Under the pieces are notes generated by a model, which was not told the origin of the DNA, did no database searches, and saw nothing but the letters and a program-made list of their open reading frames with translations. The position numbers and the translations under genes are program-made. A DNA stretch of 16,532 bases from Chitinophaga pinensis (GTDB lineage: Bacteria; Bacteroidota; Bacteroidia; Flavobacteriales_D; Crocinitomicaceae). Shown piece by piece: positions 8,774 to 14,532 of this stretch. Within the stretch, counting starts at the first letter, position 1. Each line of letters opens with the position of its first letter. Where the stretch lies: positions 1 through 16,532 of the forward strand of contig CAMBRH010000039.1 in NCBI GenBank assembly GCA_945870115.1. The letters run 5' to 3'.

Positions 8774-8805
8774 AAAAGGGTTGAATTATATTCAATCCTT
8801 TTTTA
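8774..8805 (+). terminator. Rho-independent terminator downstream of gltA
   Basis: A 13-bp stem (8774-8786 with 8790-8802) with one G-U pair and core GGGTTGAAT/ATTCAATCC has a three-base loop and a run of six T (8799-8804). It is the only hairpin of the three after gltA with classical terminator features. Confidence 0.85.
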
Positions 8806-8859
8806 TTTCTAAAAATTGAAGTTTTCATCTTAAAAAGACGTTTTTATCAATCAAAAATG

Positions 8860-8867
8860 TATTTTTG
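8860..8867 (+). promoter_or_regulatory. Perfect -7 box before the glycosyltransferase gene
   Basis: TATTTTTG matches the Bacteroidota -7 consensus TAnnTTTG at every fixed base. A -33 TTTG is not present; the nearest T run is TTTTT at 8841-8845. Transcription would start near 8873, leaving a leader of only about 12 bases before the TTG start codon. Confidence 0.5.
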
Positions 8868-8884
8868 TATAAAATATGTAAAAA

Positions 8885-9835
8885 TTGAATTTTCAAAGTC
8901 AAATATCAATCGTTGTTCCACTTTATAATGAAGTTGAATCTTTGCCAGAATTACATCGTTGGATAAAAGAAGTTCTAACAACAAATAATCTATCTTACGA
9001 AGTTGTTTTTATTGATGACGGAAGCAAAGATGGTTCTTGGAAAATAGTTGAAGAATTGAAACAACAAGATTCAAACGTTCGTGGAATAAAATTCCAGCGA
9101 AATTATGGTAAATCTGCGGCTTTACAAAAAGGTTTTGAATTGGCTTCTGGAAGAGTTGTAATTACAATGGATGCTGATTTACAAGATAGTCCAGAAGAAT
9201 TACCAGAACTTTACAGAATGATTGTTGAGGATGATTTTGATGTTGTTTCCGGTTGGAAAAAGAAAAGATATGATCCAATAACAAAAACAATTCCTACAAA
9301 ATTATATAATTGGGCTGCGAGAAAATTAACAGGTATTTATTTACATGATTTTAATTGTGGATTAAAAGCCTACAAAAATGAGGTTGTTAAAAGCATTGAA
9401 CTTTATGGCGATATGCATAGGTACATTCCACCACTTGCAAAATTCGCAGGTTTTTCAAAAATTGGTGAAAAAGTAGTTATACATCAAGCAAGAAAATACG
9501 GCACGACAAAATTTGGGATGAACCGTTTTTTAAATGGCCCACTCGATTTATTGTCTGTTGTTTTCATGGGGAAATTTGGTAAAAAGCCAATGCATTTTTT
9601 TGGAGCTTTAGGTGCTTTGATGTTTGTAATTGGTTTTGGATTGTTCTTTTATTTAGCTATTGACAAATTATTCATTGAGACAACTGGAAAATTATTGTCA
9701 CAAAGGACAGAATTTTTTATTGCATTAGTTTGCATGGTTTTAGGTGTGCAATTTTTCTTAGCAGGATTTATTGCAGAATTAATTGGGAGAAATTCTTCAT
9801 CCAGAAATTCGTACTTAATCGAAAAAGAAATCTAA
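8885..9835 (+). CDS. Family 2 glycosyltransferase, polyprenyl-phosphate (DPM1/GtrB-like) type
   Basis: The 316-residue enzyme probably transfers a sugar from a nucleotide sugar to undecaprenyl phosphate at the inner membrane. The GT-A domain begins at once with ISIVVPLYNE (7-16), then VFIDDGSKDGSW (Asp44-Asp45), RNYGKSAALQKGF, the metal-binding DAD in TMDADLQDSPEE (96-98), HDFNCGLKAY, HRYIP and RKYGTTKFG, all typical of the DPM1/GtrB/ArnC group. Two C-terminal membrane helices (about 237-257 and 277-299) follow, as in GtrB-like proteins. The start must be TTG at 8885: the in-frame codon six bases upstream is TAA, itself preceded by ATG, and the catalytic fold begins within six residues. It is followed after 43 bases by a HAD phosphatase gene and then a YwqK-like gene, a likely operon. 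Donor sugar and final product are not predictable. Confidence 0.9.
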   Translation: MNFQSQISIVVPLYNEVESLPELHRWIKEVLTTNNLSYEVVFIDDGSKDGSWKIVEELKQQDSNVRGIKFQRNYGKSAALQKGFELASGRVVITMDADLQDSPEELPELYRMIVEDDFDVVSGWKKKRYDPITKTIPTKLYNWAARKLTGIYLHDFNCGLKAYKNEVVKSIELYGDMHRYIPPLAKFAGFSKIGEKVVIHQARKYGTTKFGMNRFLNGPLDLLSVVFMGKFGKKPMHFFGALGALMFVIGFGLFFYLAIDKLFIETTGKLLSQRTEFFIALVCMVLGVQFFLAGFIAELIGRNSSSRNSYLIEKEI

Positions 9836-9878
9836 AAGCCTTTTTTAAAAATTCGATTTTACAATTTTTTTTAAAATT

Positions 9879-10427
9879 ATGTGGACAAAAGAAATAGATT
9901 CAACTTGGACTTTATTTTTAGATCGAGATGGTGTAATCAATGAACGAAAAATTGGCGGATACATTCAATCAATTGAAGAATTTAAGTTTTTAGATAAAGT
10001 AGAAGAATCAATTGCTTTTTTTTCAAGTATTTTTGGATATATTTTTGTTGTAACAAATCAACAAGGAATTGGAAAAGGGTTAATGAAAGAATGTAACCTT
10101 TTGGATATTCACCGTTATATGTGCGACAAAATTGAAGAAAAAGGGGGGAAGATTACTTCATGTTATTTTGCTCCGGAATTAAAGTCTCAAGAAAACAATC
10201 TTAGAAAACCAAATCCTGGAATGGGATTAGTAGCTAAAAAGGATTTTCCTGAAATTAATTTTGAAAAATCAATAATGGTTGGTGATACAGATTCTGATAT
10301 TTTATTTGGCAAGAATCTTGGTATGAAAACTGTAAGGATTAGAACACATGAAGAAATTAACATTGAAGCAGATTTAACTGTTGAGAATTTATATAATTTA
10401 AAAGAAATATGGGAAAAAGGAATTTGA
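9879..10427 (+). CDS. HAD-IIIA family phosphatase (GmhB/histidinol-phosphatase-like)
   Basis: A 182-residue cytoplasmic HAD hydrolase. Motif I is LFLDRDGVIN (nucleophile Asp15, acid/base Asp17), motif II is VVTNQQGIGKG, motif III Lys is in RKPNPGMG (Lys110), and motif IV is MVGDTDSDILFG (Asp136, Asp140), followed by the usual AGN-like GKNLGMKTVRI. This order is that of the HAD-IIIA group containing D-glycero-D-manno-heptose-1,7-bisphosphate phosphatase (GmhB) and the HisB phosphatase. The loop that binds zinc through Cys and His in GmhB is reduced here to one Cys (SCYFAPELKSQENN), so a heptose substrate is uncertain. It lies 43 bases after the glycosyltransferase and overlaps the next gene by 19 bases, which supports one operon and a role in sugar-phosphate supply. 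The exact substrate is unknown. Confidence 0.85.
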   Translation: MWTKEIDSTWTLFLDRDGVINERKIGGYIQSIEEFKFLDKVEESIAFFSSIFGYIFVVTNQQGIGKGLMKECNLLDIHRYMCDKIEEKGGKITSCYFAPELKSQENNLRKPNPGMGLVAKKDFPEINFEKSIMVGDTDSDILFGKNLGMKTVRIRTHEEINIEADLTVENLYNLKEIWEKGI

Positions 10428-11167
10428 TAATTTTGTTTTTATGCTCAAGTTTTGGGATTTTTGGACAATTAAATCAAACTGATGCAAAGGGGAAAAAACA
10501 AGGAGAATGGCAAAAAGCTTATCCTAATAGTAAAGCGATTGAATACAAAGGAACTTTTAAAGATGACAAACCAATTGGAACTTTTTACTATTTTTATGTT
10601 TCTACCAAAACAAAAGCTATCATTGTGCACGATGAAAAAACTGGAAGATCATCGGCTAGAATGTATCATGAAAATGGGCAATTGATTTCTCAAGGTATTT
10701 ATATAAATCAGAAAAAAGATAGTATTTGGTCAAATTATGGTCCTTCAGGAAGAATTTCATTTAAAGAAACATATAAAAATGGAATATTAAATGGAAAAAA
10801 AACTATTTTTTATGTACCTGAAGCAATTGAAGATAAATCACAATTAGTTGCTGTAATTGAAAATTATGTTGATGACGTTTTGCATGGAGATTATTTTGAA
10901 TATTTCGATGATGGATCTGTAAAATGCACAGGGAAATATGAAAAAGGAAAAAAAATAGGGAAGTTTACGACAAATCATGCAAGTGGTGGAAAAATGATGG
11001 TAGAAAATTACAAGTATGGAACTTTACACGGTTGGAGTTATGGATTTGATGAATCAGGAAAACAACTCGGGAAACGTTATTATAAAAAAGGAAAAGAATT
11101 AACGGGGAAGGAATTAGATAAATGGATTAAATATTGCAAAGAAAAAAACATTGATCCAAATTTTTGA
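10409..11167 (+). CDS. Exported YwqK/MORN-like repeat protein
   Basis: A 252-residue protein with a signal peptide (residues 1-19, ending FGIFGQ) and then a run of MORN-type repeats of the YwqK kind. They alternate G-x-W/F-x-x-Y and Y-x-x-G patterns: KQGEWQKAYPNSKAIEYKG, YHENGQLISQGIY, YGPSGRISFKETYKNG, FDDGSVKCTGKYEKGKK and FDESGKQLGKRYYKKG. Such repeats build extended beta-sheet surfaces. In Bacteroidota they are common in exported proteins of unknown role, and the database label antitoxin YwqK is not informative here. The start ATG lies inside the HAD gene, a 19-base overlap suggesting coupled translation. The C-terminus is lysine-rich (KWIKYCKEKN) with no T9SS domain. A bidirectional terminator follows 20 bases after the stop. 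The function is unknown; context suggests the envelope. Confidence 0.82.
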   Translation: MGKRNLIILFLCSSFGIFGQLNQTDAKGKKQGEWQKAYPNSKAIEYKGTFKDDKPIGTFYYFYVSTKTKAIIVHDEKTGRSSARMYHENGQLISQGIYINQKKDSIWSNYGPSGRISFKETYKNGILNGKKTIFYVPEAIEDKSQLVAVIENYVDDVLHGDYFEYFDDGSVKCTGKYEKGKKIGKFTTNHASGGKMMVENYKYGTLHGWSYGFDESGKQLGKRYYKKGKELTGKELDKWIKYCKEKNIDPNF

Positions 11168-11186
11168 ACTTAAAAATACAAGCCAT

Positions 11187-11222
11187 AAAAAAACCGCTTC
11201 ATTATAAATGAGCGGTTTTTTT
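11187..11222. terminator. Bidirectional terminator between converging genes
   Basis: A stem with one bulged T (ACCGC/GCGGT plus TCATT/AATGA, 11193-11203 with 11207-11216) has a three-base ATA loop and is flanked by seven A on the left and seven T on the right. It gives a T run on both strands and sits between the YwqK-like gene (plus) and the DUF2795 gene (minus), so it can serve both. Confidence 0.92.
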
Positions 11223-11237
11223 ATTCTTGAGATTTTT

Positions 11238-11459
11238 TTAATATTCATCTTCGTTAAACAAAAAATCATCTTTAGTCGGATAATCCGCCCAAATTTCTTC
11301 AATGCTTTCATAAATATCACCTTCATCTTCTAAATCTTGTAGGTTTTCTACAACTTCTAAAGGAGATCCATTTCTGATGGCGAAGTCAATCAATTCGTCT
11401 TTGGTAGCTGGCCATGGCGCGTCTTCCAAATATGATGCTAATTCTAAAGTCCAGTACAT
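11238..11459 (-). CDS. DUF2795 family small protein
   Basis: A 73-residue acidic protein whose length and wording match a family very conserved in Bacteroidota: it opens MYWTLELASYLEDAPWPATK, continues DELIDFAIRNGSPLEVVENL and ends with an acidic tail (FLFNEDEY). DUF2795 resembles a small helical fold also found in stress-related proteins of other phyla, but no function is established. It has no signal peptide or membrane helix, so it is cytosolic. The gene is 111 bases from the upstream adenosyltransferase gene and has a perfect promoter of its own at 11501-11531. The stop is 15 bases from the bidirectional terminator, so it can be a separate short transcript. Confidence 0.93.
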   Translation of the reverse strand: MYWTLELASYLEDAPWPATKDELIDFAIRNGSPLEVVENLQDLEDEGDIYESIEEIWADYPTKDDFLFNEDEY

Positions 11460-11500
11460 TTTTATTTGTTTTTATTGTTATCTTTATTATTTAAAGTGCG

Positions 11501-11531
11501 CAAAAGTAATTTTATTTTAATAAGAAACAAA
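11501..11531 (-). promoter_or_regulatory. Promoter of the DUF2795 gene
   Basis: On the minus strand TTTG (11531-11528), a 19-base spacer and TACTTTTG (11508-11501) match the Bacteroidota -33/-7 consensus at every fixed position. The predicted start near 11494 gives a leader of about 35 bases. Confidence 0.75.
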
Positions 11532-11570
11532 TTTTTATTACTTTTTTTTATCAACATAATTCAAATTGAG

Positions 11571-12119
11571 CTACATTCTTGGTTTCCAAGGCTGTTCCTC
11601 AGCGCCCAAATCTTGTGTTAATTTTCGAGATAAGACAAATAAATAATCACTTAATCTATTTAGGTATTTTAAAATCAAGCCATCAACTTCTTCTGTTTCT
11701 TTTAAATGCGTAACCATTCTTTCAGCTCTTCTGCAAACACATCTCGCTAGGTGACAATAGGACACCGTAGTATGTCCTCCAGGTAAAACAAAAAATTTCA
11801 TTTCAGGTAATTCTTTATCCATTTCATCCATTGAATTTTCTAAAAAAGTGACATCAATTTCTCCAATTTCAGGTAATTTCATAGTAGATTTTTTTGGATC
11901 TGCCGCTAAACTTGAACCAATTGTAAATAATCTATCTTGAATTTCAATTAATTGTAATTTATAAACTGGATTTATTTCTTGATCGCGAATCAATCCAATA
12001 TTTGAATTTAATTCGTCAATTGTACCATAAGATTCTATGCGCAAAGCGTGTTTAGGAATTCTTGTACCGCCGATCAATTGAGTTGTGCCTGTATCTCCTT
12101 TTTTTGTGTATATTTTCAT
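11571..12119 (-). CDS. Cob(I)yrinic acid a,c-diamide adenosyltransferase, PduO type
   Basis: This 182-residue enzyme moves the adenosyl group of ATP to reduced cob(I)alamin, making adenosylcobalamin. The PduO/MMAB signatures are all present: YTKKGDTGTTQLIGG (residues 4-18, ATP-binding loop) with RIESYGTIDELNS just after, the RCVCRRAERMV helix, and YLNRLSDYLFVLSR near the C-terminus, which together form the ATP and corrinoid site of the trimeric family. Length fits the stand-alone form. It starts 25 bases after the SAM methyltransferase stop on the same strand, so the two are probably co-transcribed. No corrinoid synthesis, methylmalonyl-CoA mutase or B12 importer gene is in the window, so the use of the cofactor must be elsewhere in the genome. 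Confidence 0.95.
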   Translation of the reverse strand: MKIYTKKGDTGTTQLIGGTRIPKHALRIESYGTIDELNSNIGLIRDQEINPVYKLQLIEIQDRLFTIGSSLAADPKKSTMKLPEIGEIDVTFLENSMDEMDKELPEMKFFVLPGGHTTVSYCHLARCVCRRAERMVTHLKETEEVDGLILKYLNRLSDYLFVLSRKLTQDLGAEEQPWKPRM

Positions 12120-12144
12120 TTTTTTTTAAATTAATAATATTTAA

Positions 12145-12939
12145 TTAAATCATTCCTTTTAAAATTCCTTTTATTTTTATCACAAAATGTTCTTTTGCTT
12201 GATGCTGTCTTTTCCAAATAATTCCCATCCTAAATAAATCAAGCGTTAAATTGTATTTTTTGTTTTCAATTATTTCGTTCCAAGCAGCAAACATTCCTTC
12301 GCTCCAGCGAATATCGTCTAAAATGAAAATCGTTTCATCGTGAGAAAATTCATCCAATAAATTCAAATAACTTTTCAAAGCGACTCCATCGTGATGACCA
12401 TCAACAAATATTAAATCAAATTTGGTTTCTTTATCAATTGCTTTAATATAATTTTTGAACTCAGAATTTATGAAAGTAACATTGTTTAAACCTATTTTGT
12501 TTAAATTTTTCTGAGCAATTTCTTGTGTGTTTTTGCAGGCATCAATAGTTATTACTTCGCAAAAATCATTTCCCTTTGACAGATTAAACGTTCCTATGCC
12601 CAAACTTGTTCCCAACTCTAAACCATTTTTACATTTATAATATGATACGAGTTGGAAAAGTAAATCGGCATAAATTCCTTTGGAAGCAGCTGTTTTATAT
12701 ATTGAGGAAATTCTTCTTTTATTCGTTAATTTTTTAGAGCCTACACCAAAATCAGCAATTTCGATGGAAGTTTGATTTTTTTTATAAATTGATTTTAGCT
12801 GTTTTTCTTGTAATTTTAAAGAATCATTTTTTTTAATTTTAAGACATTTAGTAACAAATTCAAAAACGAAAGGAGAATGAATTTGATGTTTTCCTTTGGA
12901 TTTTAATTTGTATTTTATATATTTGCCTATCAGATTCAT
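12145..12939 (-). CDS. Class I SAM-dependent methyltransferase (Methyltransf_24-like)
   Basis: A 264-residue cytosolic methyltransferase with a Rossmann core. Motif I is GLELGTSLGIGT (residues 106-117). The acidic end of strand 2 is TIDA (Asp133), FDLIFVDGHHDG (175-185) follows, and ILDDIRWSEGM (207-216) contains paired Asp as in the O-methyltransferase 3 / Methyltransf_24 group, where they can bind a metal. The N-terminal HQIHSPFVFEFV is a phrase common in the Bacteroidota members. The substrate is unknown. Its start lies 28 bases from that of the divergent DUF4301 gene, and the DUF4301 promoter is inside its first codons. The downstream gene for cobalamin adenosyltransferase follows after 25 bases, giving a likely two-gene operon, although no B12-specific feature is seen in this protein. 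Confidence 0.88.
   Translation of the reverse strand: MNLIGKYIKYKLKSKGKHQIHSPFVFEFVTKCLKIKKNDSLKLQEKQLKSIYKKNQTSIEIADFGVGSKKLTNKRRISSIYKTAASKGIYADLLFQLVSYYKCKNGLELGTSLGIGTFNLSKGNDFCEVITIDACKNTQEIAQKNLNKIGLNNVTFINSEFKNYIKAIDKETKFDLIFVDGHHDGVALKSYLNLLDEFSHDETIFILDDIRWSEGMFAAWNEIIENKKYNLTLDLFRMGIIWKRQHQAKEHFVIKIKGILKGMI
12895..12925 (+). promoter_or_regulatory. Promoter of the DUF4301 gene, inside the methyltransferase gene
   Basis: TTTG (12895-12898), a 19-base spacer and TATATTTG (12918-12925) match the Bacteroidota promoter at all fixed positions. The start expected near 12931 gives a leader of about 37 bases whose first part is antisense to the methyltransferase start codon. Confidence 0.75.
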
Positions 12940-12967
12940 GCTGTAAAAATAAATAAAAATAAAAGAT

Positions 12968-14371
12968 ATGCCTACACAACAACAAAACCTAAATGATGTT
13001 GAGCTTCAAAAAAATAAAGTTTTTGGTGAAAAACCAATTTTAAAACTTAAAAACCCCTGCAAAATAAATCATGGGATTTTAGAATTTTCTGAAGAACAAA
13101 CAAAAGAGTTAATAAAAAAATTTGATAAAAATAATTCTACGGTTTCTTTTTTCATTCCTGCTTCTGGATCAGGATCTAGAATGTTTCAATTTTTATATGA
13201 ATTTTTAAATCAACCTGATGAAAATAATGTCCAATTGATTGAGAAATTTTTTAATAATTTTCAAAATTTTGCCTTTCACAGAATTTTACCACGAGAAATT
13301 AGACAATTAAATTTAACTGAAAACCCTGAAATTGAAAAAATCATTAATTTTATTTTAGAAGAAGAAGGTTTAAATTTTTCAAGTTTTCCAAAAGGATTAA
13401 TTCCGTTTCATAAAAATGGTCCATTTATTTTAAACCCTTTTCAAGAACAAGTTCTTCAGGCAATTAATTTAATTGATTCAAAAATCAATATTCATTTTAC
13501 AATAAATGAAAATTTTGAAAAAGAAATTAAATCTAGCATTGAAAGTGTTACAAAATTAGTTGGGAAAAGAGTTTATTTGCATTTTTCAAATCAAAAAAGG
13601 GATACGGATGCTTATTCATTTTATGCAGATCAATCCTCCGTTTTAAATGAAAATGGAGAAGCGATGACTCGTCCTTCTGGGCATGGTGCTTTATTGTGTA
13701 ATTTGAATGAAATTTCCAGTGAATTTATTTTCATTAAAAACATTGATAATATTCAAAACTATAATCACTCCCATAAATCTAAAGCTTCTTTTAAATTTTT
13801 GGGTGGAATTGCATTAGAATTTAAAGCTGCCCTAAAAAAGTTAAATGAAAACCCAAGTTTGGAAAATTTAGTTGAACTAAATGATAAATTTCAATTGTTT
13901 GAACCAAATGAAATCGTGAATTTCACAAAAGCTGATATTTTAAATTTTATCAATAGACCTTTCAGAGTTTGTGGAATGATTAAAAATGAAGGTCAACCTG
14001 GTGGAGGTCCATTTTGGGTGGAAGAAAATGGAGTTTCAACAAAACAAATAATTGAAAAAGCTCAAATAGAAAATAGTTTTGAACAACTAAAATTATTGGT
14101 TAAAAGTACACACTTTAATCCTGTAATGATGGTTGCTTGTCCTTTAGATTTAAATGGAGAAAAATATGATTTACATGAATTTTGCGACGATTCAAAATTC
14201 TTTTTAATTGAGAAGAAATATAAGGGAAAATCTATTTATTTCTCGGAATTGCCAGGTCTGTGGAATGGTTCAATGGCGTTTTGGAACACAATTTTTGTGG
14301 AAGTACCATCTGATACATTTAGTCCAGTAAAAACAGTTTTAGATTTATTAGATAAAGCTCACCTTGAGTAG
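12968..14371 (+). CDS. DUF4301 family protein
   Basis: A 467-residue protein of a family widespread in Bacteroidota and without an established function; full-length members are near 500 residues. There is no signal peptide or membrane helix. FFIPASGSGSRMFQFL (61-76) resembles the glycine-rich nucleotide-binding loop of sugar nucleotidyltransferases (G-x-G-x-R-M). Other strongly conserved-looking blocks are GHGALLCNLNEI, NRPFRVCGMIKNEGQPGGGPFW (from 329), THFNPVMMVACPLD and SELPGLWNGSMAFWNTIFVEVP near the end. These suggest a GT-A-like nucleotide-binding enzyme, which is inference. A perfect promoter precedes it within the divergent methyltransferase gene. It is not followed by a terminator but by a G+C-richer island and a converging gene (ACMSD). 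Confidence 0.88.
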   Translation: MPTQQQNLNDVELQKNKVFGEKPILKLKNPCKINHGILEFSEEQTKELIKKFDKNNSTVSFFIPASGSGSRMFQFLYEFLNQPDENNVQLIEKFFNNFQNFAFHRILPREIRQLNLTENPEIEKIINFILEEEGLNFSSFPKGLIPFHKNGPFILNPFQEQVLQAINLIDSKINIHFTINENFEKEIKSSIESVTKLVGKRVYLHFSNQKRDTDAYSFYADQSSVLNENGEAMTRPSGHGALLCNLNEISSEFIFIKNIDNIQNYNHSHKSKASFKFLGGIALEFKAALKKLNENPSLENLVELNDKFQLFEPNEIVNFTKADILNFINRPFRVCGMIKNEGQPGGGPFWVEENGVSTKQIIEKAQIENSFEQLKLLVKSTHFNPVMMVACPLDLNGEKYDLHEFCDDSKFFLIEKKYKGKSIYFSELPGLWNGSMAFWNTIFVEVPSDTFSPVKTVLDLLDKAHLE

Positions 14372-14504
14372 CTAAGAATTAAAAATGAGGAAGAAAAAGA
14401 ATAGCTTTTGACCGTCGAAGACAGCAGCGTAGCTAATACCAAGCGTTAGTGCAGAGAAAGTATTAAAATAAAGAACTTAGAAAAGCTAAGTAACTAAAAT
14501 TTAG
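14372..14504. other. Intergenic island of unusual composition after DUF4301
   Basis: No gene is seen. The segment 14411-14456 is about half G+C, unlike everything near it. It is bracketed by AGCTTTT (14403-14409) and its inverted copy AAAAGCT (14481-14487), and by direct copies of AGCTAAG (14370-14376 and 14484-14490), the first of which overlaps the DUF4301 stop. A small hairpin ACTTAG/CTAAGT lies at 14475-14491. It may be a degenerate interspersed repeat or a short insertion. Confidence 0.45.
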
Positions 14505-14532
14505 TATTCATAATTCAACATTTATAATTCAT
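14505..14532. repeat. Degenerate heptamer array at the ACMSD stop
   Basis: Four tandem seven-base units in phase, TATTCAT-AATTCAA-CATTTAT-AATTCAT, resemble the intact heptamer array at 15588-15657. The last units cover the final codons and stop of the ACMSD gene. Confidence 0.6.

Noticed and set aside
8857..8928. ATG at 8857 opening a 23-codon frame that overlaps the glycosyltransferase start, as an upstream leader peptide
   Set aside because: The perfect -7 box (8860-8867) lies on this ATG, so it would be upstream of the transcript start. It is also out of frame with the glycosyltransferase.
10409..10480. The YwqK-like protein as a lipoprotein
   Set aside because: The only Cys in the signal sequence is preceded by LFL, not the small residue required at -1 of a lipobox; an FGQ signal peptidase I site fits better.
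11114..11326. A 70-codon minus-strand open frame across the converging gene ends
   Set aside because: It overlaps the bidirectional terminator, the end of the YwqK-like gene and the DUF2795 gene in another frame; its product is Lys/Ile/Phe-rich from A+T-rich DNA.
12972..13015. A methyltransferase promoter on the minus strand (TAGGTTTT with a TTTG upstream)
   Set aside because: The -7 match is one base off and the spacer is only 15 bases; nothing distinguishes it from background in this composition.
14411..14456. The G+C-richer island as a tRNA gene
   Set aside because: No cloverleaf, T-loop GTTCGA-like sequence or acceptor stem can be drawn.
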